From Actinomycetota bacterium (GTDB lineage: Bacteria; Actinomycetota; Actinomycetes; Actinomycetales; Microbacteriaceae), in the NCBI GenBank assembly GCA_018268455.1, contig JAFDWM010000302.1:1-32915 (forward strand): a stretch of DNA of 32,915 nt, written 5' to 3'. The notes beneath the pieces are model-generated. The model saw only the letters and a list, made by a program, of their open reading frames with translations, did no database searches and was not told where the DNA came from. Below are positions 1-6,940 of this stretch, piece by piece. Positions within the stretch are counted from its first letter, which is position 1. Each line of letters begins with the position of its first letter. Position numbers and translations under genes: made by a program.

Positions 1-22
1 CCTGCTCTTCGTGCCCATCACG

Positions 23-96
23 GACATCCTCCCCGACAGGCCCGCGAACACACGGATCCCGCCTGGTCAGTGTCCGGGAACAGGGGTCAACCGCAC
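23..96. repeat. Left arm of 74-bp window-terminal inverted repeat
   Basis: These 74 bases are the exact reverse complement of the last 74 bases of the window (32842-32915). Identity stops at base 97 here and base 32841 there. It cannot be seen whether the match continues past the right end; bases 1-22 lie beyond the overlap. At the right end the repeat is read as the tail of a DUF222/HNH frame, whereas here no DUF222 coding sequence adjoins it. It could be a genuine dispersed repeat, an inversion point, or an assembly or amplification fold-back. Confidence 0.9.
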
Positions 97-109
97 GCCC
101 CTCGCCGCA

Positions 110-190
110 CAGTTCGGGAGGAATTCTCCCCCTCGGGAGGACCAATCCCCAGGATCCCTCCTCCCGAACCCGAGTTCTCCTCCCGAACGG
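110..190. repeat. Four-unit palindromic element E1 (unit TCCTCCCGAA)
   Basis: Units at 110-122 and 129-141 (minus sense), then 159-171 and 178-190 (plus sense). Read in one sense they are TCCTCCCGAACTG, TCCTCCCGAGGGG, TCCTCCCGAACCC and TCCTCCCGAACGG. Both same-strand pairs are offset by exactly 19 bases. The 17-base centre carries GGATCC at 152-157, one base before the third unit. The spacing matches the five other elements in this window although the unit differs. It lies upstream of the RNase HI gene and ends about 90 bases before that gene's -10 box. Confidence 0.8.
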
Positions 191-278
191 GGGACCCCTC
201 CCGAGGCTCGCGGCCGGATCCGGCATCGCCCGGGCGGGCCCGAGGCGGGACGCGCCCGGCGCGCACCGTCTCGCACCG

Positions 279-290
279 TACGGTTGAGGG
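279..290 (+). promoter_or_regulatory. Leaderless -10 box of the RNase HI gene
   Basis: TACGGT at 279-284 is followed by six bases and then the ATG at 291, the spacing expected if transcription starts on the start codon. No convincing -35 box is seen. A GAGGG lies directly against the ATG, too close to act as a normal ribosome binding site. Confidence 0.55.
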
Positions 291-1085
291 ATGACGATCA
301 CCGCCGCGGCAGACGGATCCGCCCTGGGTAACCCCGGACCCAACGGCTGGGCCTGGTACATCGACGACGCGAACTGGGCGGCGGGCGGATCCCCGCACGG
401 TACGAACAATCAGGGCGAGCTGCGGGCGGTGCTCGAGCTGCTGCAGGCGACCGCGGATGCCGACGACAATCTCGTGATCGAGTGCGACAGCAGGTACGTG
501 ATCGACTCCGTGACGAAGTGGATGCCCGGCTGGAAGCGCAAGGGCTGGCGTAAGGCCGACGGCGGCCCTGTGCTCAACCGCGACCTGCTCGAGGGGATCG
601 ACGAAGCCCTGCGCGGCCGCGACGTGTCGTTCTCCTGGGTCAAGGGCCACGCCGGTCACCCACTGAACGAGGCGGCCGACTCCCGGGCCAACGCCGCGGC
701 GACCGCGTATCAGCGCAAGCAGGAACCCGACCGCGGGCCGGGCTACTCCGGAGCAGGATCCGCATCGGGTTCCACCACCAAAACGCCCACGCCGGCATCT
801 GCGAAAGAGCCGGCATCCAGGACGGCACCGGCAGCGCCGGCACCGAAAGACCCGACAGCGAAGGCCCCCGCCGTCGCCGCGCTCCCGGTCGTCGCCGCAT
901 CCGCCGCCCCGGCGCCCGCACTCTGGGCCGAGGCGTCCGATCTCCTCGACGGCCTGGACCTTCCCTCCCCCGCGACTCCGATCGAGCTGCGTGTGGCGCT
1001 CACCGCCGACGAGCACGCGCGCCTGCGCGACCGCGCCGACGCCCAGGGCATCTCGCTCGAGGAAGCGCTGCGCCGACTGATCTGA
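291..1085 (+). CDS. rnhA: Ribonuclease HI with ribbon-helix-helix-like C-terminal extension
   Basis: Cleaves the RNA strand of RNA-DNA hybrids. The first ~145 of 264 residues form an RNase HI domain with a full DEDD site: D8 (AADGSA), E43 (NQGELRAV), D66 (ECDSRY) and D130 (NEAADSRAN), plus H120 (VKGHAGH). Residues ~147-225 are an Ala/Pro/Lys-rich linker. The last 34 residues (231-264; IELRVALTADEHARLRD then GISLEEALRRLI) read like a ribbon-helix-helix fold: a strand, then two helices. Ordinary RNase HI is ~150 residues and, when extended, usually carries an N-terminal hybrid-binding domain, so this tail is unusual. It may add nucleic-acid binding or dimerisation (inference). The start is supported by a -10 box six bases upstream. 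Confidence 0.9.
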   Translation: MTITAAADGSALGNPGPNGWAWYIDDANWAAGGSPHGTNNQGELRAVLELLQATADADDNLVIECDSRYVIDSVTKWMPGWKRKGWRKADGGPVLNRDLLEGIDEALRGRDVSFSWVKGHAGHPLNEAADSRANAAATAYQRKQEPDRGPGYSGAGSASGSTTKTPTPASAKEPASRTAPAAPAPKDPTAKAPAVAALPVVAASAAPAPALWAEASDLLDGLDLPSPATPIELRVALTADEHARLRDRADAQGISLEEALRRLI

Positions 1086-1127
1086 GAGTGCCGGGCTGTC
1101 AATTGGCCCCGCACCTTCTGAGTCGCG

Positions 1128-1208
1128 CATCGAGTTCGGAGATCTGCGACGACTTCGGACGGATCCGCAGATTCGGTCCGAAGATCGCGTACATCTCCGA
1201 GCCGGGCG
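1128..1208. repeat. Four-unit palindromic element E2 (unit TCCGA), reversed
   Basis: Units at 1128-1140 and 1147-1159 (minus sense: TCCGAACTCGATG, TCCGAAGTCGTCG), then 1177-1189 and 1196-1208 (plus sense: TCCGAAGATCGCG, TCCGAGCCGGGCG). Offsets are 19 and 19 with a 17-base centre. GGATCC (1161-1166) sits one base from the second unit, so the element has the same layout as the others but in reverse orientation. The match between units is weaker than elsewhere (core TCCGA). It lies between the convergent ends of rnhA and panB. Confidence 0.65.
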
Positions 1209-1213
1209 CACGC

Positions 1214-1326
1214 GGATCCGGCCAGCGTGGTCCCGGCCAGCGCAGTCTCCGCAAGACACGCGACCCGACCAGCGTGGTCCCGGCCAGCACGGTCCGCAAG
1301 ACACGCGACCCTGCCAGCACGGATCC
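1214..1326. repeat. Degenerate tandem repeat, about 46-bp unit
   Basis: Two adjacent copies of a block that begins CCAGCGTGGTCCCGGCCAGC and ends CCGCAAGACACGCGACCC (about 1222-1266 and 1268-1310), then a partial third copy. The array is bounded by GGATCC at 1214 and 1321. It fills the convergent gap between rnhA and panB together with element E2. No coding function is evident. Confidence 0.7.
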
Positions 1327-1343
1327 GCCAAGCCACGCCCGCT

Positions 1344-2213
1344 CTACCGCCCCGCGAGCAGCTCCCGCAGCCGGTCGGCCTCACCCTCGGGCATGCCGTA
1401 TCCGTGCTCCGGCGCCGGGTACGCCCCGGACCGCACCTCGGACGCATACGCCGTGACACCGTCGATCGCCGCGGTGCGCAGATCCGCGTAGCGCTTCACG
1501 AACTTCGCGGCGGGGCCGGGGTAGATGCCGAGCAGGTCGTGGAAGACGAGCACCTGGCCGTCGGCGGCCGGTCCTGCGCCGATGCCGATCACGGGGATGT
1601 CGAGCAGCGGCACGAGCGCGGCGGTGACCTCGCTGGGCACGGCTTCGACGACGATGAGCGCGCAGCCGGCGGCCTGCAGGGCGAGCGCGCTGTCGATGAG
1701 GTCGAGCGCGGCGTCGGCGCTGCGACCCTGGGCGCGGTACCCGCCGAGCGAGGTCGCGGTCTGCGGCGTGAGGCCGACGTGCCCGACCACCGGGATCCCC
1801 GCGGCGACGAGGGCGCGTGCCCGGTCGACCGAGGTGCCGCCGCGCTCGATCTTCACCAGGTCGCAGCCGGTCTCCTTCACGAAGCGCTGCGCCGTCGCGA
1901 TCGCCTCGGCATCGGATCCCTCGTACGAACCGAACGGCAGGTCGGCGACGAGCAGCGCGCGGTGCAGGCCCCGGCGCACCGCCTTCGTGAGCATGATCAT
2001 CTCGTCGACGGTGACCGGCACGGTGCTGTCGTAGCCGAGCACGGTCATCGCCGCGGAGTCGCCGACGAGCACCATGTCGACGCCCGCGGCGTCGGCGATC
2101 TGCGCGCCGGGGTGGTCGTAGGCGGTGACCATGACGATCGGCTCACCGGCGGCCTTCTTCGCGGCCAGGTCGCCGAGGATGAGCGGCTTCTCGGACGCGG
2201 GCCGGGCGCTCAT
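1344..2213 (-). CDS. panB: 3-methyl-2-oxobutanoate hydroxymethyltransferase
   Basis: First committed step of pantothenate synthesis: 2-oxoisovalerate plus 5,10-methylene-tetrahydrofolate gives ketopantoate, in the cytoplasm. The 289 residues match the family's usual size. Recognisable blocks are [18 protein letters not shown] near the N terminus, [20 protein letters not shown] (substrate and metal site), the central VKIERGG and GHVGLTPQ, and [19 protein letters not shown]. It is the last gene of DUF2520-panC-panD-panB. Its ATG overlaps the panD stop in an ATGA, implying translational coupling. Confidence 0.95.
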   Translation of the reverse strand: MSARPASEKPLILGDLAAKKAAGEPIVMVTAYDHPGAQIADAAGVDMVLVGDSAAMTVLGYDSTVPVTVDEMIMLTKAVRRGLHRALLVADLPFGSYEGSDAEAIATAQRFVKETGCDLVKIERGGTSVDRARALVAAGIPVVGHVGLTPQTATSLGGYRAQGRSADAALDLIDSALALQAAGCALIVVEAVPSEVTAALVPLLDIPVIGIGAGPAADGQVLVFHDLLGIYPGPAAKFVKRYADLRTAAIDGVTAYASEVRSGAYPAPEHGYGMPEGEADRLRELLAGR

Positions 2214-2620
2214 GCGAACACCGCCTCGGCGCCGGCGTCGGTGAGCAGCGTGCCCACCGCATCGTCGACCCGGATGATCGCGTTCGAGCGGTCCACGTGC
2301 ACCACTGTCGGCTCGTAGGCCGCCAGGTCCTCCCGCGAGTAGTCGGCGTAGGAGATGACGATCACGGTGTCGCCGGAGTGCACCAGCCGCGCGGCGGCGC
2401 CGTTCACCTGGATCACGCCGGATCCGCGCTCGCCCTCCAGCGCGTAGGTGACGAAGCGCTGGCCGTTGTCGACGTCGACGACGTGCACCTGCTCGTGCGG
2501 CAGGATGTCGGCGGCCTCGAGCAGGTCGGCGGCGATGGTGATGGATCCGACGTAGTGCAGGTCGGATCCGGTCACCGTTGCCCGGTGGATCTTCGACTTC
2601 AGCATCGTGCGCTGCATCAT
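2210..2620 (-). CDS. panD: Aspartate 1-decarboxylase proenzyme
   Basis: Makes beta-alanine from L-aspartate for pantothenate. The protein is 136 residues, the family norm, and starts [17 protein letters not shown]. The self-cleavage site is G25-S26 in [10 protein letters not shown]; the new N-terminal serine becomes the pyruvoyl cofactor. Also typical are [25 protein letters not shown] and [11 protein letters not shown] much longer open frame extends upstream but overlaps panC and is unlike PanD. The ATG at 2620 overlaps the panC stop as ATGA, which fixes the start, and the stop overlaps the panB ATG in the same way. Confidence 0.95.
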   Translation of the reverse strand: MMQRTMLKSKIHRATVTGSDLHYVGSITIAADLLEAADILPHEQVHVVDVDNGQRFVTYALEGERGSGVIQVNGAAARLVHSGDTVIVISYADYSREDLAAYEPTVVHVDRSNAIIRVDDAVGTLLTDAGAEAVFA

Positions 2621-3483
2621 GCGCTCGCTCTCGTGTCTGTGCCGTGCAGGAGGTGGTTGTCGATGAGCCGGGCGGATCCGACCCGCGCCGCGACGGCCAG
2701 CAGCGCCTCGGTCTCCAGCGTCGCGACCGGCGTGAGGTCGTCGGCGGAGCGCAGCTCGAGATACTCGGGCGCGATCCCGGCGTCGTCGAGCACGGCGCGG
2801 GCAGCGGCGACGATCGCGACGGCGTCGCGCTCGCCCGCGTAGGCGACGGCGGCGGCCGCGTCGAGGGCGCGGTTCAGTGCGGTCGCCTGCCGGCGCGCAT
2901 CCGGGTCGAGGTAGACGTTGCGCGAGCTCATCGCGAGCCCGTCGGCCTCGCGCACGATCGGGCACGCGACGATGCGCACGTCGATGTTCAGGTCGCGCAC
3001 GAGGCGGCGGATGACGAGTATCTGCTGCGCGTCCTTCTGCCCGAAGTACGCGGCGTCGGGGGCGACGATGCCGAACAGCTTGGCGACGACGGTCGCGACG
3101 CCGTCGAAGTGGAAGGCGCCGCGCGCAGCCCCGTCGAGCACGGCGGTGACGCCGTCGATGTGGATGGTGGTGGCGAAGCCGTCGGGGTAGATCTCGGCGG
3201 GATCCGGCGCGAAGAGCACGTCGACACCCTCGGCCTCGGCGAGCGCCGCGTCGCGTGCCTCATCACGGGGATAGGCACTGAGATCCTCGCTCGGCCCGAA
3301 CTGCGTCGGGTTCACGAAGAGCGAGACGACGACGAACGAGTCGTTCGCGCGGGCCTCGCGCATGAGAGGGACGTGCCCGGCATGGAAGGCGCCCATGGTC
3401 GGGACCAGCCCGACTGTCTTCCCTGCGGCACGGGCCTCACGCACCGCTGCGCGCACCTCGGCGATGGTGCGGAGGGTCCTCAT
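2617..3483 (-). CDS. panC: Pantoate-beta-alanine ligase (pantothenate synthetase)
   Basis: ATP-dependent condensation of pantoate and beta-alanine to pantothenate. The 288-residue protein carries the nucleotidyltransferase HxGH motif in [40 protein letters not shown], the FGQKDAQQ motif and the late MSSRNVYL, all as in PanC. The second motif residue F (GAFHAGH) replaces the more usual L. The ATG at 3483 overlaps the stop of the upstream DUF2520 gene by ATGA. Confidence 0.95.
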   Translation of the reverse strand: MRTLRTIAEVRAAVREARAAGKTVGLVPTMGAFHAGHVPLMREARANDSFVVVSLFVNPTQFGPSEDLSAYPRDEARDAALAEAEGVDVLFAPDPAEIYPDGFATTIHIDGVTAVLDGAARGAFHFDGVATVVAKLFGIVAPDAAYFGQKDAQQILVIRRLVRDLNIDVRIVACPIVREADGLAMSSRNVYLDPDARRQATALNRALDAAAAVAYAGERDAVAIVAAARAVLDDAGIAPEYLELRSADDLTPVATLETEALLAVAARVGSARLIDNHLLHGTDTRASA

Positions 3484-4310
3484 GCGGCGCTCCGCGTGCT
3501 CTCGCTGCTGTCGGTGGACGAGGCTGCGTCGGGGGCGGGCTGAGCGGCGCGCTCGGCAGCGGTGCGGCGGGCGGCGATCTCGCGGGTCTGCGTGGCGAGC
3601 GCGTCGAACAGACCGAGCAGGGCCGGGTCGTCGGCGGCGATCGCTGCGCGCTGGCGGGCGACCGTCTGCTCGTCACCGCGGGCGATCGGCCCGGTGAGGG
3701 CGGCGTCGGCGCCGAGCGCGGCCCAGTTCTCGACGGTCTGCCGCACCAGGGGTGCGAGCGCGGCGCGCGCGTCGGCCGGAGAGATCCCCGCGGATCCGAC
3801 GATCTGCTCGGCGGCGTCGAGCACAGCGAGCACCAGGTTCGAGGCGACCGAGGCGGCGGCGTGGTAGCCGGCACGGTGCGCGTCATCGATGCGGACCGGC
3901 CGCATGCCGAGCGCCTCGGCGAGCGCGCGGGCGAGCGCGAGGGCAGAGGGGGTGCGTCCGTCGATCGCCGCGCCGATGCCGCGGAAGATGCCGGGTGCTT
4001 CGGATCCGGTGAAGGTCTGCAGTGGATGCACGCTGAAGTCGACGTCGTCGAGGCCGGTGGCGCCGGAGACGTGGCCGACGAGACCCGCGTGCGGGCGGGC
4101 GTTCGTGGCGGCCTCTGCGATCGCGGCGTCCGGCACGCACAGCAGCGCGATGTCGGACCTCGGGATCCGCTCGCCGCGACGCAGCGGCCCGCGCACGTCG
4201 AAGCCGGCGTCGACGAGGGCGCGCGCGAGCACGGATCCGAGCCGCCCGGCGCCGATGACGGCGACAGTACGGGCGGGCGCGACAGCGACGAGAGAAGGTG
4301 TGGTGTTCAT
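3480..4310 (-). CDS. Rossmann-like / DUF2520 oxidoreductase, first gene of the pan operon
   Basis: A 276-residue dehydrogenase-like protein. The N-terminal Rossmann fold has RTVAVIGAGRLGSVLARALV (GxGxxG), then ALLCVPDAAIAE, HVSGA and FSVHPLQTF. An all-helical DUF2520 part follows (about residues 120-250, with HRAGYHAAASVASNLVLAV), then a charged, low-complexity tail. Homologues precede panC and panD in many actinobacteria (the Rv3603c arrangement, from memory). Ketopantoate reductase is the one pathway step without a gene here, so this is a positional candidate, unproven. The start MNTTPSLVAV at 4310 is preferred over a longer frame because the extra 43 residues are Pro/Asp-rich intergenic translation. 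Confidence 0.85.
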   Translation of the reverse strand: MNTTPSLVAVAPARTVAVIGAGRLGSVLARALVDAGFDVRGPLRRGERIPRSDIALLCVPDAAIAEAATNARPHAGLVGHVSGATGLDDVDFSVHPLQTFTGSEAPGIFRGIGAAIDGRTPSALALARALAEALGMRPVRIDDAHRAGYHAAASVASNLVLAVLDAAEQIVGSAGISPADARAALAPLVRQTVENWAALGADAALTGPIARGDEQTVARQRAAIAADDPALLGLFDALATQTREIAARRTAAERAAQPAPDAASSTDSSESTRSAA

Positions 4311-4387
4311 GGTCGGATCCGGGCCGGGATCGGGGCGGCGAGGATGGGAGAAGTATCCGCCCACGGGGGGATCCGGGCCAAATCGCG

Positions 4388-4465
4388 GATCAATACGACA
4401 CATTGAATCAATCAGATTACGGCATGATGGCAATAGCATTACGCCGTATTGTTGGCTTATTGATC
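4388..4465. promoter_or_regulatory. AT-rich island with nested inverted repeats upstream of the pan operon
   Basis: This is an abrupt AT-rich patch in GC-rich surroundings. It holds inverted repeats GATCAATA/TATTGATC (4388-4395, 4458-4465), CAATACG/CGTATTG (4391-4397, 4445-4451) and TACGGC/GCCGTA (4418-4423, 4443-4448). It lies between the VWA gene and the DUF2520 start, both on the minus strand, so it may hold a promoter or operator for the pan operon, a terminator for the VWA gene, or both. No confident -10/-35 pair was chosen. Confidence 0.4.
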
Positions 4466-4484
4466 TGCATAGCCAGACCTTGGA

Positions 4485-5111
4485 TCACGGACGGGTCGGA
4501 TCCGCCGCTCCGCGCTCGGCCTGCGTGTACCCCGTGCGATCACCGGCGCGCCGCCGCGTGAGCTTGGCCGCGTGGGCCGCCATCATGGGGGCGATGTTGT
4601 GCATGTCGAAGGTCAGCGCGTCCTTCGCGTCGATGCCGATATGGCCGGCGGCGAGCACCGCATCCTGGTTGGCGCCGAGGAACGAGACGTCCCAGTCGTA
4701 GTCGTCGCGCTGGCGCCGGATGATGCGCTCGATCGCGGCCCGGTCGTACTCCTGCGAGGAGTTCTCCTCCCCGTCGGTGACGATCGTGGCGAGCACGGTG
4801 CCGGGGCGGGCATGCTCGGGCAGTGCCGCCAAGGCGGCGCCGAAGCCGGCGAACGACATGCCGATCGCGTCGAAGAGCGCGGTGCCGCCGCGCGGTTCGA
4901 GAACGATCTTCACATCGCCGGGCTGAGCGAAGGCGTAGGTGTGCTCGATCACGTTGTCGAACGTCACGACATCGACGGTGACCATGCCGGATCCTGCGGC
5001 CTGAGAGTCGACGAGGTGCTGAGCGGCGGCGGCCATCTCCTTCGCGCTGCCCTCCATGGATCCGGAGCGGTCGAGGACGATCAACATCGCGGTGTAGTTC
5101 ATGTCAGCCAT
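4485..5111 (-). CDS. VWA domain protein with complete MIDAS
   Basis: A 208-residue single-domain von Willebrand factor A protein, predicted cytoplasmic (no signal peptide). The metal-ion-dependent adhesion site is complete: D14-R-S-G-S18 (LDRSGSME), T77 (RGGTALFDA) and D113 (IVTDGEEN). The resemblance is to stand-alone VWA proteins of the TerY type; its partner is unknown. The start at 5111 has AAGGA seven bases upstream. It is transcribed divergently from the HTH fusion gene across a 136-bp AT-rich region with a symmetric operator-like site. No ATPase partner such as a MoxR protein is adjacent. Confidence 0.85.
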   Translation of the reverse strand: MADMNYTAMLIVLDRSGSMEGSAKEMAAAAQHLVDSQAAGSGMVTVDVVTFDNVIEHTYAFAQPGDVKIVLEPRGGTALFDAIGMSFAGFGAALAALPEHARPGTVLATIVTDGEENSSQEYDRAAIERIIRRQRDDYDWDVSFLGANQDAVLAAGHIGIDAKDALTFDMHNIAPMMAAHAAKLTRRRAGDRTGYTQAERGAADPTRP

Positions 5112-5145
5112 GGAGAATCCTTCTCTCTTAGTAGCAACTCCTATT

Positions 5146-5204
5146 GTGCTCTTAGTTATACCCCCAATATGCAAAGAGCACAAGCCGTTCGTTGCAGATA
5201 GCAT
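5146..5204. promoter_or_regulatory. Divergent promoter region with GTGCTCTT/AAGAGCAC inverted repeat
   Basis: On the minus strand, -35 TTGTGC (5183-5178), a 17-base spacer and -10 TATAAC (5160-5155) form a good promoter for the VWA gene. The inverted repeat GTGCTCTT (5146-5153) / AAGAGCAC (5174-5181) spans it: one arm lies on the -35, the other near the transcript start. On the plus strand TAGCAT (5199-5204) could be the -10 of the HTH gene. A regulator bound here could control both genes; the adjacent HTH protein is the obvious candidate (inference). Confidence 0.55.
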
Positions 5205-5247
5205 AAGAAGAGTCACTGACACCGCTCGGAGCTGAAGGGAAGCGCGT

Positions 5248-6174
5248 ATGGCATCCGCATCGAAGAAGACCGGCGACGAGGAGGTCGGCCGCCGCATCGC
5301 GGAGCGCCGCGGTGGCCTGCGCATGTCCCGAGAGGATCTCGCCCGCAGCATCGGTGCGTCGTACGCGATGGTCGCGCAGATCGAGACCGGATGGCGGATG
5401 CCGTCGTACGAGAAGCAGCTGCTCATCGCCAAGTCTCTCGGCGCGCGGCTCGACGAGCTGTTCGGCGAGGACGACGACCTCCTCGAAGCGCCGCTCGATG
5501 ACTCCGCATCGAGCCCACCGGCCAGCGCGCCGGCGCAGGTGTCGGAGGCTTTCCCGCTCGGAGAACTCTCGGCGAAGAAGGCGAGCGGATGCGCGCGCAA
5601 GCGGCAGGGGGTCTCCGCGACGAGCACACTTTCGGCCCCGAGCGCGCCGCCGTCGACGAGTGCACGACCGACGTTCGATGAAGCCGTCGAGCGCGCGGCT
5701 GCGGCGTTGCGCGATCTGCCACCGTCTCGCCGACTCGACGCCCTGGCGCGATTGCAGCTGAGCGTGACCCGCGAAGTCGTCGACGAGGAGCGACGGCAGA
5801 CCGGCTACCAACGCGAGCGATCGGGGTGGATCACCGAGCTGAAGCCAGACGAGGTCTTCGTTTTCGGCTCAAACGCGGAAGGGCGCCATGGCGCGGGTGC
5901 CGCCCGCACCGCATACGAGAAGTTCGGTGCCGAGTGGGGATCCGGGTCCGGCCCCCACGGCCAGTCATACGCGATCGACACCATGAGCGGACTGGGCGTG
6001 CTGCGCGACGAGGTCGCGACGTTCCTCCGCTACGCGCGACGCCACCCGCAGCTGCGGTTCCTCGTCACCCCGATCGGCACCGGCGTGGCCGGCTATCGCG
6101 CCGACGAGATCGCGTACCTGTTCGAAGATGCTCCCGAGAACGTCGTCCTGCCTGCGGAGTTCGCGCTGCGATAG
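5248..6174 (+). CDS. XRE-type HTH protein fused to an A1S_2505-like (macro-like) domain
   Basis: The protein has 308 residues. Residues ~10-72 form an XRE/Cro-type helix-turn-helix (GRRIAERRGGLRMSREDLAR, SYAMVAQIETGWRMPSYEK, LGARLDELF). A long Ser/Ala/Pro linker and a short helical part follow. Residues ~195-308 match the small domain named A1S_2505 phage non-structural protein: VFVFGSNAEGRHGAGAA, HGQSYAIDT, FLVTPIGTGVAGYRADEIA, NVVLPAEF. The GSNxxGxHGxGAA block recalls nucleotide- or ADP-ribose-binding macro-like folds. A ligand-sensing regulator of itself and the divergent VWA gene is a reasonable inference. GAAGGGAAG upstream supports the ATG at 5248. Confidence 0.75.
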   Translation: MASASKKTGDEEVGRRIAERRGGLRMSREDLARSIGASYAMVAQIETGWRMPSYEKQLLIAKSLGARLDELFGEDDDLLEAPLDDSASSPPASAPAQVSEAFPLGELSAKKASGCARKRQGVSATSTLSAPSAPPSTSARPTFDEAVERAAAALRDLPPSRRLDALARLQLSVTREVVDEERRQTGYQRERSGWITELKPDEVFVFGSNAEGRHGAGAARTAYEKFGAEWGSGSGPHGQSYAIDTMSGLGVLRDEVATFLRYARRHPQLRFLVTPIGTGVAGYRADEIAYLFEDAPENVVLPAEFALR

Positions 6175-6189
6175 CCGCGTGCCGGCGGT

Positions 6190-6535
6190 CGAAGTTGCAC
6201 GCCGGGGTGCGGACGTTCTCGTCACACCATGACCCGCATGTCCTTCGGCCATCCGTCCATGCTCAGGAGCGGGGTGATTTCGGCGACGGCGACGGCGGCG
6301 CCGCGGATGTCTCCGTCGGCGTCGAGCGCAGGCTTCCAGACGTTCTCGTCGGTGAGGATCTTGTCGAGCTCCGGGGTGTGGAACGGCAACGTGAACCCGA
6401 CAGAGTACGACAAGCGCGCCCGGTCAACCAGGTCGTGAACTCCTTCGTCCCGCCCGCACCGTCGGCACGGATCAGGACGCCTTTCCCGGGCCGCGGGTTC
6501 TCCCGCCGGGCAATCGTGCTCAGCAAATAGGACAA
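6190..6535 (-). pseudogene. IS1380-family transposase remnant, frameshifted and truncated
   Basis: The minus-strand pieces match the middle of IS1380-type transposases. The first is GKGVLIRADGAGGTKEFTTW followed by LTGR. After a one-base loss near 6415 the frame continues SYSVGFTLPFHTPELDKIL and DADGDIRGAAV to MRVMV. A conserved Arg codon is then TGA (6222-6224), beyond which the same frame still reads RERPHPGVQLR. So there is one frameshift, one nonsense change, and both ends of the gene are missing. No terminal inverted repeats are recognisable. It marks past transposition beside the restriction system. Confidence 0.75.
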
Positions 6536-6568
6536 AGTCGACGTTCTAAATATGAAAAAGAGGGAGCC

Positions 6569-6808
6569 TCATGTAGGAAAAAGCCGGACATTCAGAGGGG
6601 AGAAAGTCAAAGACGCGAGCGCGACTCGATCAACTGATCTCGATCGATCGCCTTCTGCTCGACACTCGCCCGCCTTGCCGAAGAACGATCGCCGCAGCAG
6701 GGCAGTCACCTGCGCGAGGCTGCTCGCCGCCTGAAGGAAGTCGAGTGGATGCGGCGAGCGCAGCGCGTCGGCAAGATCGGCGATGAGCGAGGTCGGATTA
6801 TCGTGCAC
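6569..6808 (-). pseudogene. Possible remnant of a short hypothetical gene
   Basis: From a GTG at 6808 the minus strand reads a helical stretch, SLIADLADALRSPHPLDFLQ, then AASSLAQVTALL. This resembles the N terminus of hypothetical proteins seen in Microbacteriaceae (from memory). The rest is basic and unlike a folded protein. No promoter or ribosome site was found. It is probably decayed or spurious; apart from this and the IS1380 remnant nothing is seen between 6175 and 6940. Confidence 0.25.
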
Positions 6809-6940
6809 GGCGTCGGCATGTTCGTGCGACCTCCACCTGACGCGGTCGGGTCTCACGCGTCTGCGCCGGTATACGGTGTCACGAAACCAGGCGCCTGGTT
6901 CGCTCCGCTCCGTCTTCTCGAGTCACGACTTCCCCTGCGC

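Noticed and set aside
23-96. Terminal inverted repeats of a 32.9-kb transposon
   Set aside because: No transposase or recombinase is encoded in the window, and most content is ordinary core genes; a repeat-limited boundary or artefact is simpler.
2621-2965. Long N-terminal extension of panD
   Set aside because: Overlaps panC, is Arg-rich, and PanD length and the ATGA overlap fix the start at 2620.
6175-6940. Intact insertion sequence beside the restriction system
   Set aside because: Only a frameshifted internal transposase piece remains; no terminal inverted repeats or target duplication seen.
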